A stretch of 64,000 nt of DNA from Clostridia bacterium (GCA_017411805.1 JAFQPI010000016.1:1-64000); one strand, 5' to 3'; counted from the first letter of the stretch, positions 8,879 to 16,698 are shown. Notes: a model not told the origin generated them from the letters alone. Numbers and translations are program-made.

Positions 8879-8959
8879 AGCATAACATATCATTTCCACG
8901 GAAAAACGCCGCATAAAATTGTTATCATCAATAAAATAATTGATTATTTAAGTGAATGA
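8879..8959 (+). pseudogene. Detached C-terminal fragment of a lipase gene, copy 2
   Basis: The frame reads ITYHFHGKTPHKIVIINK then IIDYLSE and stops at TGA (8957-8959), exactly where the intact lipase stops. It has no start or upstream body. It is very similar to the 6371 fragment and again precedes a small membrane-anchored protein gene. Confidence 0.8.
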
Positions 8960-9008
8960 AATTATCGATTTGTGAATGCAAAGAGGTGAGAGATTATGAA
9001 AAAAGCAA
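8879..9008 (+). repeat. Junction repeat C, copy 2
   Basis: Near-identical to 6371-6500, including the lipase tail, the ribosome site AAAGAGGTGAGAG and the start codon. It leads into a tail-anchored protein instead of a four-segment protein, so the same junction serves two unrelated gene types. Confidence 0.8.
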
Positions 9009-9844
9009 TTGGTATAATGATGCTGTTATCACTTATATTATGCCTGATTATTAATGCATCAAGCGAAGAGATCCCTGATATTCCCGTTATAATAAGCGAT
9101 TCCGGACAAATTACGGAAGAGGAATTCTCAATGTTGGAGAATCAGGTTGAGATTGAAAAATTTAAAATTGTTAAAGTATACAGCGGTAGATTTTTATCCG
9201 GATTTGCCAATGAAGCATCTTTAAGCAGCTTATTGAATGATGGATATATTGAAGAGGTTCAATATGCATTGTGGAATATGAAAGATCGGCAATATAATAT
9301 TGGTTATTATGGTTTCAGCGTTACTGAAAAAGAATTCAAGCAAATGCCCTTAACACACAACAGAGAAATGGATGAACGCTGGTTTGAATGTGCTTTTTCT
9401 TATGAAGATATATTTGATTCGACTTTAGCTACAGCAGATTTGGATCAACTTGAGGTGACTGAAAAATATTTTTTTAATGCTGGTGAGGATACCGAAGGTG
9501 TATTTGTTTACTATGTTACGAACTACGGTGATTATATTTATTATCTTCAAAATCCCCACATGACCGATAAAGCATATTTATTGCCTTACGAAAAGTTTTG
9601 TGATCTGGCAAAGATTATATACCAAAATTTTGATTCTTCTCGGGGATATGGTGGTCGGGAAAACATTGAAGACCTATACGATTTATCCGAATACAAGGTC
9701 GGAAGTGCCGATGCTCGCCGTGCAAGAATAGTATTTTGCTGCGCTTTAATAATTATTATCCCCGCAACCGTGATATTAATCATTCGCAAAAAGAAGAAAA
9801 AGGCTGTTGCAACGACTGTTCCTCAGCCCGAGCAGACGGCTTGA
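8996..9844 (+). CDS. Secreted, tail-anchored protein of unknown function (array member 3)
   Basis: The 282 residues begin with the signal peptide MKKAIGIMMLLSLILCLII. A diverged extracellular domain follows, then a membrane segment (about 244-264) reading IIIIPATVILIIRKKKKK and the tail TTVPQPEQTA. The anchor is almost the same as in the 7094 and 8054 products. The gene begins inside junction repeat C, directly after a lipase-tail fragment. I find no known domain. An immunity role is possible from its position; it may equally be a surface protein that shares only the anchor. Confidence 0.75.
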   Translation: MKKAIGIMMLLSLILCLIINASSEEIPDIPVIISDSGQITEEEFSMLENQVEIEKFKIVKVYSGRFLSGFANEASLSSLLNDGYIEEVQYALWNMKDRQYNIGYYGFSVTEKEFKQMPLTHNREMDERWFECAFSYEDIFDSTLATADLDQLEVTEKYFFNAGEDTEGVFVYYVTNYGDYIYYLQNPHMTDKAYLLPYEKFCDLAKIIYQNFDSSRGYGGRENIEDLYDLSEYKVGSADARRARIVFCCALIIIIPATVILIIRKKKKKAVATTVPQPEQTA

Positions 9845-9850
9845 TAGAAA

Positions 9851-9879
9851 TCCCACGAAGCCTTCGGGGTTTCGGGGGG
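9851..9879. repeat. GAAGCCTTC inverted repeat, last copy
   Basis: CGAAGCCTTCG with a following G-run closes the last gene of the array; the pattern is as at 6340, 6913 and 7851. Confidence 0.55.
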
Positions 9880-9884
9880 ATAAG

Positions 9885-9916
9885 AAAAGGACTGAATCCG
9901 AGATCAGTCCTTTTTC
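9885..9916 (+). terminator. Rho-independent terminator closing the lipase array
   Basis: AAAAGGACTGA pairs with TCAGTCCTTTT and a T-rich run follows. The AAAGGACTGA/TCAGTCCTT stem is the same one found inside the repeat elements at 13272 and 40332. Confidence 0.75.
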
Positions 9917-9919
9917 GTT

Positions 9920-10057
9920 TTATTTTGCATAATAATACCCGTTGATCATTTCAAACTTATGATCCGAATACTTTGGGATCGACTTAATGAATTGAGCGAT
10001 CTCGTCGGAGAGATCGTAGTCCTCGCTTCCGATGTTCGCGGTCATGCGGTCGCCGCC
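9920..10057 (-). pseudogene. Truncated C-terminal copy of the 10329/10939 membrane-protein family
   Basis: On the minus strand the frame ends YDLSDEIAQFIKSIPKYSDH and then KFEMINGYYYAK. This aligns with the C-termini of the 10329 (YDLSDEIEHFIEIIPKYTEH) and 10939 (ADLSEDIQQFKANIPKYTDR) products. About 45 codons survive, preceded by a stop, so the membrane-spanning front is gone. It is a decayed third member of the array. Confidence 0.8.
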
Positions 10058-10271
10058 TCAGAATGACATCGTTGAGCAGAGCTCAACAGTCGGTTCTGCC
10101 TCGACGGCTGAACACCGTCGTTTTCCTTTGGAAAACCGTCAGATCCGACGGGCAAGTGCGTAATAGGGGCTTCGCCCCTGCACCCCGTTTTGCAAGTGCA
10201 AACACAGCTGTTTGACTTTTTTGTGCACTTTGACATATCGTTTTTTAGAAAAAAGGTTTGTCAGCAATCTG
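10058..10271. other. Non-coding stretch with small hairpins
   Basis: No gene is seen. Short palindromic pieces such as GGGGCTTCGCCCC and CGACGG...CCGTCG suggest decayed intergenic repeat sequence between the truncated copy and the intact paralogues. Confidence 0.4.
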
Positions 10272-10302
10272 AAATCCGGCGGATATTTCCGCCGGATTTT
10301 TT
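10272..10302. terminator. Bidirectional terminator for the 10329 gene
   Basis: ATCCGGCGGA pairs with TTCCGCCGGAT, flanked by A-rich and T-rich runs, so it can stop transcription from either side. It lies just beyond the stop of the minus-strand pair. Confidence 0.75.
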
Positions 10303-10328
10303 GAGGTACGGCTAAGGTCGGATCTGCG

Positions 10329-10937
10329 TTATTGCTCGTAATGATAATTGTTATTTATCAAAAATCTGTGCTCGGTATATTTCGGTATGATTTCGATAAA
10401 GTGCTCGATCTCATCCGAAAGATCGTAATTTTCTTCTGCGAGATATTGTGACAGAGAATAAGTCCTTTTTCCGAATTTTGCTTTGACCGTAATGCTTGCG
10501 GGAGTGACGTCGACGCCGCGATACGCATAGTTGTATATTTTTGGCTTGAATTCGATCTCCGTAATTTTGTCCCACGGAATTATTCCGTTTTCAAGTATGA
10601 TGCCGTAGGTGGTAAGATGCCCGTAACGGATGATATTCTTTTCGCCAAACTGCTTGTATTCCCTAACAAGCGATTCAAATTCGCTCTCCGGCATCGACGA
10701 GATCTGTCTTGTCTGAAAAAGAAAATCGGCTGAGGTTGCGTATATGCCAAGGCAGAAAAATCCCGGCAAGAGAAGAAGGAATATTATTCCCATTGTCGCC
10801 CAAGCCAAATAGATCAGTATCGAGAAAAAGAGCATAAAAGCCGCAAAGACAGCCAAGATCGTTACGGTGTGCTTGAATCTTTCGTACAATCTTTTCCCGA
10901 ACGGCGAGTATTTAATTCTTTCAAAATTCAGCTTCAT
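10329..10937 (-). CDS. Membrane protein of unknown function (paralogue 2 of a tandem pair)
   Basis: The longer open frame to 11204 is rejected, because MKLNFERIKYSPFG matches the start of the neighbouring paralogue (MKINFERIKYSPFG) and the ATG lies one base after its stop. The product has 202 residues: two hydrophobic segments near 27-72, then a soluble domain with YGIILENGIIPWDKITEIEF, followed by the conserved IPKYTEH end. The layout of two N-terminal segments and a small beta-rich domain resembles YcxB-like proteins, a loose comparison. It is presumably translated by coupling to 10939. Function unknown. Confidence 0.75.
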   Translation of the reverse strand: MKLNFERIKYSPFGKRLYERFKHTVTILAVFAAFMLFFSILIYLAWATMGIIFLLLLPGFFCLGIYATSADFLFQTRQISSMPESEFESLVREYKQFGEKNIIRYGHLTTYGIILENGIIPWDKITEIEFKPKIYNYAYRGVDVTPASITVKAKFGKRTYSLSQYLAEENYDLSDEIEHFIEIIPKYTEHRFLINNNYHYEQ

Positions 10938-10938
10938 T

Positions 10939-11556
10939 TTAAAATATAGTGTGATAGTATCTGTTGTTGATTTTGATTTCTCTGTCTGTGTACTTGGGAA
11001 TGTTGGCTTTGAATTGTTGAATATCCTCCGAGAGGTCGGCGGGGTAGTTTTCGATGTTTTCCTTGATGATGCGTCGGTGCTTGCCGCAGACAACGTGGAT
11101 CTTAACTGTGGTTGAAACAACATATCGGTATTTTCCTCTTTGAGCCTGAAAGCTCGGCGTGAATTCGATCTCTTTGATAATATCCCAGGAGCAGATCTGT
11201 TCACCGAGGATGATACCGTAGCTTGTCATACATCCGAGGGTGATATCGTTATCTTCCTTGAATTTTTTATATTCCCGGACAAGCTCGTTGTGCTCCTCAT
11301 CGGTCATTGCGGAAAGCAGCTTTGCCTGAAAGAGCTTATCTGCGATTATTTTATAATCCACCCAAATCAAGACGCCGAGGAATACAGCGCAGATAGCTGC
11401 TTCGATGTACATTTTCCCGCCCGCGCTGAGAGCACCCCAAAAACACAATCCAATCATAAAGATGAAGAATGTGAGCGGTGCTGCGGATCCTAATAAGCCT
11501 CCGAATATTTTATATCCGAACGGCGAATATTTAATTCTTTCAAAATTGATCTTCAT
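10939..11556 (-). CDS. Membrane protein of unknown function (paralogue 1 of a tandem pair)
   Basis: The 205 residues start with MKINFERIKYSPFG after AGGAG. There are two membrane segments (about 18-41 and 49-66), then a cytoplasmic domain with MTSYGIILGEQICSWDIIKE and IEF that parallels the 10329 product throughout. It is the first gene of the minus-strand pair, behind a consensus promoter at 11584-11612. The family is not recognised beyond a weak likeness to YcxB-type proteins. Tandem copies and the fragment at 9920 show that the family duplicates locally. Confidence 0.75.
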   Translation of the reverse strand: MKINFERIKYSPFGYKIFGGLLGSAAPLTFFIFMIGLCFWGALSAGGKMYIEAAICAVFLGVLIWVDYKIIADKLFQAKLLSAMTDEEHNELVREYKKFKEDNDITLGCMTSYGIILGEQICSWDIIKEIEFTPSFQAQRGKYRYVVSTTVKIHVVCGKHRRIIKENIENYPADLSEDIQQFKANIPKYTDREIKINNRYYHTIF

Positions 11557-11583
11557 TTTTAATTCTCCTAATCAAGTGATTGT

Positions 11584-11612
11584 ATTATACCATAAAACGA
11601 ATTAAATGTCAA
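11584..11612 (-). promoter_or_regulatory. Promoter of the 11556/10937 pair
   Basis: On the minus strand TTGACA (11612-11607), a 17-base spacer and TATAAT (11589-11584) are a perfect consensus, about 28 bases before the start codon. Confidence 0.8.
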
Positions 11613-11649
11613 TACCTTTTTATAAAAAACTGTATTTGAGGTAAAAATA

Positions 11650-11678
11650 TTGCAAAAAGGGAAGATGTGTGATATAAT
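11650..11678 (+). promoter_or_regulatory. Promoter of the sulfatase gene
   Basis: TTGCAA (11650-11655), a 17-base spacer and TATAAT (11673-11678) precede the CGGAGG ribosome site and ATG at 11712. Confidence 0.7.
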
Positions 11679-11711
11679 ATAAGCAATAATGCAACTATTT
11701 CGGAGGTTAAA

Positions 11712-13271
11712 ATGGCTGACAAAAAGCAAATGGTATTTATAATGACCGATACCCAGCGTTGGGATATGGTCAACTGTTACCGTGAGACGGGGCTTTCGAC
11801 TCCCTGCCTTGACGCGCTTGCGGCGGACGGCGTTCGTTTTGAGCGCGCCTACACGACCCAGCCCGTCTGCGGTCCTGCGCGCGCAGGTCTTTTCACCGGT
11901 ACTTATCCCTCGTGGAACGGCTCCTGGGCGAACGGTATGGCTCTTGGCGATAACGTAAAGACGATCGGTCAGCGCCTTTCCGACAACGGGATCAGATGCG
12001 CTTACATCGGCAAGTGGCATCTTGACGGCACCGATTATTTCGGGAACGGCTTCTGTCCCGAAGGTTGGGAGGAGGAGTATTGGTACGACATGCGCTGCTA
12101 TCTCGAGGAGCTAACCGAAGACGAGCGTGTGAAATCCCGCGCGGTCAAGACGATGAAGTTTGAAAGCATCCCCGAGGACTTCACCTACGGCTCGCGGGTC
12201 CTCAAGCGTGCTCTTGATTTTATGGAGAAGTATAAGGATGAGGATTACTTCCTTGTCGTTTCTTTCGACGAGCCGCACGGCCCCTTCCTCAGCCCCGAGC
12301 CCTATGCGAGCATGTATAAGGATTACGAATTCCCGAAGAACCCCGCGGTCTGGGACACTCTTGAGGGCAAGCCGACGCATCAGAAGATCTGGGCGGCGGA
12401 GAAGGGCAATACCGAGAAGGACCGAGACGCGATCAAGATCAAGCAGCCCGCGTATTTCGGTTGCAACTCCTATGCCGACCACCTCATAGGCGAGGTCGTC
12501 AAGTGCGTGCCCGACAGCGCGATGATAATGTACACCTCCGACCACGGCGATCTCCTTCAGTCGCATTGCCTCTTTGCAAAGGGACCCGCGGCATACGACG
12601 ACGTCGCGCGCATACCCTTCATCGTCCGTCATCCCGAGGGCGAGCGCGGCGCGGTCTACTCGAAGCATCCCGTCTCGCATATCAGCGTCTGCCCGACCGT
12701 TATGGAATTCTTCGGACTTCCGATCCCGAAGGTCCTGCAAGGCGAGAGCATCCTCGATGCCTGCCGCGACACGAACGCCGAGGCTCCCGAGCTCGTCTTC
12801 TACGAATTCACCCGCTTCGAGCAGGATCACGATCACTACGGCGGACTTCAGCCGATGCGTGCCGTCACCGACGGTAGATACAAGCTTGCAATCAATCTGC
12901 TCTCGGAGGACGAGTTCTACGATCTCGAAAAGGACCCCTACGAGCTGAACAATCTGATCGACTCCGAGGAATACGCCGCCGAGCGCGACCGCCTGCACGA
13001 CGCGATCCTCGACCGTATGTGCTCTCAGCGCGATCCCTTCCGAGGATATTATTGGGATAACCGCCCCTGGCGCAAGGACGCCGCCGCGCCGAATTGGAGA
13101 TACCGCGGCTTTACACGTCAGCGCGAGAATGAGGAATACGAGCCCCGTCAGCTCGATTTTGTCAACGGACTCGTGATGAATCATCCGCAACGATTCAAGA
13201 TCAGCAACTCGAGCGTTAAGTTCGAGTCTATCGACCACCTCGTCGATTGGCTTAAACACTATGATGATTAA
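11712..13271 (+). CDS. Cys-type sulfatase
   Basis: This 519-residue alkaline-phosphatase-superfamily enzyme should hydrolyse sulfate esters. Residues 8-13 (FIMTDT) hold the first metal ligands. The signature CGPAR at about 53-57 (CxPxR) places the Cys that is converted to formylglycine. GKWHLDG and TSDHGD are the later metal and substrate motifs. No signal peptide is seen, so a cytoplasmic location is likely. In anaerobes the Cys is matured by the radical SAM enzyme anSME, which is not in this window. The gene stands alone between its own promoter and a repeat element that carries a terminator. Substrate unknown; glycan or small sulfated metabolites are possible. Confidence 0.9.
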   Translation: MADKKQMVFIMTDTQRWDMVNCYRETGLSTPCLDALAADGVRFERAYTTQPVCGPARAGLFTGTYPSWNGSWANGMALGDNVKTIGQRLSDNGIRCAYIGKWHLDGTDYFGNGFCPEGWEEEYWYDMRCYLEELTEDERVKSRAVKTMKFESIPEDFTYGSRVLKRALDFMEKYKDEDYFLVVSFDEPHGPFLSPEPYASMYKDYEFPKNPAVWDTLEGKPTHQKIWAAEKGNTEKDRDAIKIKQPAYFGCNSYADHLIGEVVKCVPDSAMIMYTSDHGDLLQSHCLFAKGPAAYDDVARIPFIVRHPEGERGAVYSKHPVSHISVCPTVMEFFGLPIPKVLQGESILDACRDTNAEAPELVFYEFTRFEQDHDHYGGLQPMRAVTDGRYKLAINLLSEDEFYDLEKDPYELNNLIDSEEYAAERDRLHDAILDRMCSQRDPFRGYYWDNRPWRKDAAAPNWRYRGFTRQRENEEYEPRQLDFVNGLVMNHPQRFKISNSSVKFESIDHLVDWLKHYDD

Positions 13272-13437
13272 ATGCAAAATGCTAAATGCAAAATGCAAAA
13301 TGAACTTATAATTTAGTGTTATGGTTCTACATAAACAAAGGACTGAATCCCTGAAAGATTCAGTCCTTTTAATATTCAGAAAGCTAAATGAAAATATTTG
13401 CTGAATTGCATTTTGCATTTAGCATTTTGCATTTATC
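13272..13437. repeat. MITE-like intergenic element, copy A
   Basis: AATGCAAAATGC-type repeats at the left (13272-13303) are inverted at the right (TTGCATTTTGCATTTAGC, about 13407-13434). The terminator AAAGGACTGAATC/GATTCAGTCCTTT (13337-13370) sits in the middle. A homologous element lies at 40332-40499. There is no transposase; it ends in the 3' region of the convergent lipoprotein gene. Confidence 0.75.
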
Positions 13438-14377
13438 AAATCTCCCACGTCGCAAGCCATGCGGCGAACTCACGGTAGGTCTCCTGCATTTTTGAATTAA
13501 ATTCGTCTGCGCGGTTCATTTTGTACTGAACTCTGCCGTCGCCGAAGGTGTTTGAATATTCCTTGACGGCAGCGTAATTTCCTGCCTCAAGCTCTGCGAT
13601 CGCTTCCTTTGCGAGCGCTTCCGCTTTGCGAATGTTTTCGACCAGTGCGGCGAAATCGGTCTTGCTTACGCTTTCGATCTCCGCGATGATGCCGTCAAAA
13701 TATCCCTCCTTGTAGCCGTAATTGTATTGCGCACCGTCAACCTGATAGAAGGAAATGACGTCGTTCGGATAGAGATAATCTGATCCGCCCTCGAATTTTG
13801 CCGTGTACGATGGCCAAAAGCAAAGGAAATTGACGTATTCGTACATCCTGTAGACCTCGGAGATAACGTCTGTGGATGCGAGCTGCTGCCAGAGCTTTAG
13901 CTTGGGATCGAGGTCGTCGGTGTCGATAATGGTATACTCGGCATCCTTGATGCGGTAATTGTATTCGTATCCGAATTCGTCGGTGTAGTCACCGAATTCG
14001 AGAATGCCCGTGACCTTGATAGCGCGGTCGGTGAATTCAAAGCCGTCCTTGGATTTTGCGTATACCGCGATGGTGTTTGCAAGCTGAGTAGTGTTTGGCA
14101 CGCAGAATGGACAGCTCTGGTAGGGCAGATTCATCAGATACATAAATTCGCCCGAGATCGGCGAAAGCGTTGACATGTATCCGATTATGCTGACCGGCTT
14201 GCCGTTGATCAGCTTCATATCCTCGGTGCTTTGCGTCTGCGAGAAGCTGAGAAGCCGAGTTCCGATCTCGTCCTTCGGTTTGCCCGATGAGACAGGCTCG
14301 CCGCCGCCCGAACAGGCAACGAATCCGGAAGCCGCGATCAATAAAGCTAAAAGCAAAGCGATCGTTCTTTTGATCAT
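13436..14377 (-). CDS. Lipoprotein of the ABC/FtsX operon
   Basis: ATG 14377 overlaps the permease stop as ATGA, so translation is coupled; it starts MIKRTIALLLALLIAASG with a Cys in FVAC, a lipoprotein signal (Phe at -3 is atypical). The 313 residues include a CPFC motif near 115 within NLPYQSCPFCVPNT, reminiscent of the DUF3299-type lipoproteins found beside metal-linked FtsX ABC systems. The C-terminal half is acidic and helical. As the last gene of the operon it is probably the extracellular partner of the permease and ATPase. Metal or redox binding through CPFC is inferred; no substrate can be assigned. Confidence 0.75.
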   Translation of the reverse strand: MIKRTIALLLALLIAASGFVACSGGGEPVSSGKPKDEIGTRLLSFSQTQSTEDMKLINGKPVSIIGYMSTLSPISGEFMYLMNLPYQSCPFCVPNTTQLANTIAVYAKSKDGFEFTDRAIKVTGILEFGDYTDEFGYEYNYRIKDAEYTIIDTDDLDPKLKLWQQLASTDVISEVYRMYEYVNFLCFWPSYTAKFEGGSDYLYPNDVISFYQVDGAQYNYGYKEGYFDGIIAEIESVSKTDFAALVENIRKAEALAKEAIAELEAGNYAAVKEYSNTFGDGRVQYKMNRADEFNSKMQETYREFAAWLATWEI

Positions 14378-15645
14378 TCCGAAAGACCGTCCTTTCTTGA
14401 CATGTTTAGTGTGCAAATGATTGTCGGAATAACGCTGATTGCGAAAATGACCGCCATGATCACGTGCTCAAAGGGGTAGATCCTCGCCGAATTGAGGACG
14501 ATGCCCATAGAGGCAACGTATTCGCCCATCAGCATCAGGCAGAGCCTGGATGTTCCAAAGGCAAGCAGAGTCGAAACAAGACCTATGATGGCGTTCTGCA
14601 GGATATAGAGCATATTGATCTTGCCCATTCCGATGCCGATCAGGCGCATCAGCGCGATCTCCTTCTTTGAGTCGTACATATTAAGAAGCGTGATGACCGA
14701 GATGATGAAAATATTCATTATTAATATAATAACGCAGAGGATATAAACGATCTTAGAGCTCATATCCACGTTTTCAAGCACCTCCCGCAGGACCTCTGCG
14801 GGATTTATGACGAGAAGCTTCGAGTCCTCTCCGTATTCGCTTCTGACGGCGTTGTAGTGATTGAAGCTCTTGGTCTTGACGAGAATCGCGCAGACCTCGC
14901 CGTGATCGTGATCGTGATCGGATTCCTCCTCTGATCCATTGCCGCCGTCGATGACGCCGCCGTGACCGCCCTCTGCATGTCCCGCGGGAGCGGACGATTC
15001 GCCGGTCTCCTCCTCGTGATCGCCGTGATCCTCGGAGGCGGAATGATCGTGTGTCGCCCAGACGGTCTCAAGCGCAGTGAAGATCACGTTATCGTAAGAA
15101 GTGTTCGTTCTGTAGAGAATACCGACGACCTTAAGCGGATTTGCATCGTGCGAAGCACCTCCCTCGGAAAGTCCGTGCGAGGTGATAAGCTCGTCGCCGA
15201 GCGAAAGCCCGTATTTTTTTGCCACACCCGATCCTATAACGCATTCGAATTTCTCGCCGAACATTTCGCCCGCCGCAAGCTCTTTGCCGTCAAGGAAGAG
15301 GGGCGTTGTTCCGACGATCTTTGCGCCGTTGAAGGAATCGCCCATCGTGAAGGGGACGACTGCGTTGATCCGCATATCGGAATCAAGCTTTTCGACGTAT
15401 TCGTAAGAGATCGTTCCGAGAGGCTTGTCCGTGAAAAACATGGTGTTCATGGCGAGCTGAGTTGAGCTGCCCGCGGGACCGATGATAATGTCATAGTAAG
15501 CTGCGGTGCTCTTGAAGCCGTCGTCAACCTGCTCGGAAATATTGTAGGCGAGAAGCGCGACCGATGCGGAGATCACGATCGAGATAACGATCAGAATGAT
15601 CTTCACCCGCTTGATCGCCATATTTTTTATAGCAAATTTAAACAT
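14374..15645 (-). CDS. FtsX/MacB-type ABC permease with His-rich extracellular loop
   Basis: The 423 residues have an N-terminal membrane segment (about 11-31), a large extracellular domain and three C-terminal segments (about 300-325, 345-370, 388-408), the MacB/FtsX layout. The extracellular domain carries an extraordinary His/Asp/Glu-rich insertion (about 195-250: HDHSASEDHGDHEE, HAEGGHGG, SDHDHDHGE), typical of zinc or other transition-metal binding. The start overlaps the ATPase by 8 bases, and the stop overlaps the lipoprotein start. Family and operon are clear. Metal export, uptake or sensing is inferred from the loop and neighbours. Confidence 0.85.
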   Translation of the reverse strand: MFKFAIKNMAIKRVKIILIVISIVISASVALLAYNISEQVDDGFKSTAAYYDIIIGPAGSSTQLAMNTMFFTDKPLGTISYEYVEKLDSDMRINAVVPFTMGDSFNGAKIVGTTPLFLDGKELAAGEMFGEKFECVIGSGVAKKYGLSLGDELITSHGLSEGGASHDANPLKVVGILYRTNTSYDNVIFTALETVWATHDHSASEDHGDHEEETGESSAPAGHAEGGHGGVIDGGNGSEEESDHDHDHGEVCAILVKTKSFNHYNAVRSEYGEDSKLLVINPAEVLREVLENVDMSSKIVYILCVIILIMNIFIISVITLLNMYDSKKEIALMRLIGIGMGKINMLYILQNAIIGLVSTLLAFGTSRLCLMLMGEYVASMGIVLNSARIYPFEHVIMAVIFAISVIPTIICTLNMSRKDGLSE

Positions 15646-16279
15646 CTCTTCTGCCTCCCGTCACATGATTCATGTCGATGGTGCAGTCGAAGTACTTGGA
15701 AAGGCGATCGTCGTGTGTAACGGCGATCAGAGTCTTGCCCTTCGAGATCTCGATCAGCTGCTTGATGACCGCCTCGCCTATCGCGAAGTTAAGATTTCCC
15801 GTAGGCTCGTCGGCAAGGATGATATCCGGCTTCTTGACTATCGCGCGGGCAATGGCGACACGCTGCCTCTCGCCGCCGGAGAGATTCTTTACTTTTTTAT
15901 GTTTCTTGTCGAGGATGCCGAGCGAATCAAGGACCTCGTCTGCGGCTGAGGTGTCGACGTTCTCGAGTCGGAGTATGTTTATATTGTCAATGACGCTCAT
16001 TTCGGGAATGAGCTTGAAATCCTGAAAAATGTATCCTATTTTATTAATGCGAAATTTATCCTTTTGCTTTTGGGGTTTTGCGGACATCTCCACTCCCGCG
16101 ATCTCGATTGAACCCGAGTCGGGCGAGAGGATTCCTGCGATCATATTGAGCAGGGTGGATTTACCGCAACCCGATGCCCCGAGAAGCATGTAGGACTTTC
16201 CGTCCTCAAAAACGAGGTCACGGTAGTCGATGGCGGTCTCGTTTTTGAAATGCTTTGAAAGATTTGTGGTTTTAATCAT
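15638..16279 (-). CDS. ABC transporter ATP-binding protein (LolD/MacB-like)
   Basis: This 213-residue ATPase shows Walker A GASGCGKST (about 34-42), Q-loop FQDF, signature LSGGERQRVAIARA, Walker B IILADEPTGNL and the H-loop in VTHD. AAGGAG precedes the ATG. It belongs to the family that powers FtsX-like permeases, and its 3' end overlaps the start of that gene. Together with the lipoprotein and the small Cys/His protein it forms one transcription unit. Confidence 0.95.
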   Translation of the reverse strand: MIKTTNLSKHFKNETAIDYRDLVFEDGKSYMLLGASGCGKSTLLNMIAGILSPDSGSIEIAGVEMSAKPQKQKDKFRINKIGYIFQDFKLIPEMSVIDNINILRLENVDTSAADEVLDSLGILDKKHKKVKNLSGGERQRVAIARAIVKKPDIILADEPTGNLNFAIGEAVIKQLIEISKGKTLIAVTHDDRLSKYFDCTIDMNHVTGGRRDV

Positions 16280-16330
16280 GAAAGGTCTCCTTTGAAATTT
16301 AGAACTGATATGAAAAGAATTTCAAGGGGA

Positions 16331-16633
16331 CTATGAAATTATCTTGGTCTTCAGGGAAATGAGTGTGCGTACAGCGCGGTTTTCTGCATGTGAGCTTACA
16401 GCCTCGCCGGCAAGCAGCGGGGCGGGAAGCACGGCGGAGAAAAAGATAACGCTGCAGATAAGGATTCGCATAACGTAAAGCGAGCTTGAAGCAAGACAGA
16501 TAAGGCAGCGATTTTTGCAGCAAACAGATCTGTGGTCGTCGTGCGGTCCGATAGTTGAAGAAAGGAGTAAAAAAATAATGAATATTAAAGCCAATAAGCC
16601 GGCAAGAATTCTGCGTTTGGTCGAATGCGTCAT
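16331..16633 (-). CDS. Small membrane protein with HDDH and Cys cluster
   Basis: AAGGAGG stands 7 bases before the ATG, which selects this 100-residue frame over the overlapping one. Two hydrophobic segments (about 9-27, 57-77) flank GPHDDHRSVCCKNRCLIC, a dense His/Cys motif suited to metal binding. It is the first gene of the ABC/FtsX operon, 51 bases before the ATPase. The stop is TAG, the only TAG terminus I saw among the well-supported genes; a TGA follows in frame two codons later. No family is recognised. A role in metal sensing or delivery is inferred. Confidence 0.7.
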   Translation of the reverse strand: MTHSTKRRILAGLLALIFIIFLLLSSTIGPHDDHRSVCCKNRCLICLASSSLYVMRILICSVIFFSAVLPAPLLAGEAVSSHAENRAVRTLISLKTKIIS

Positions 16634-16698
16634 ATTTTTTCCTCCTTATCAATAAAAATCTCTGCGAACCGGCGGCAAGCATTTTGCCGATTCATCTT

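Noticed and set aside
11568..12020. Minus-strand ORF opposite the start of the sulfatase
   Set aside because: It covers the sulfatase promoter and signature region in reverse and shows no domain.
13300..13418. Minus-strand frames with FILHFAFxILH in both MITE-like elements
   Set aside because: They are readings of the AATGCAAAATGC repeats and differ in length and context between the copies.
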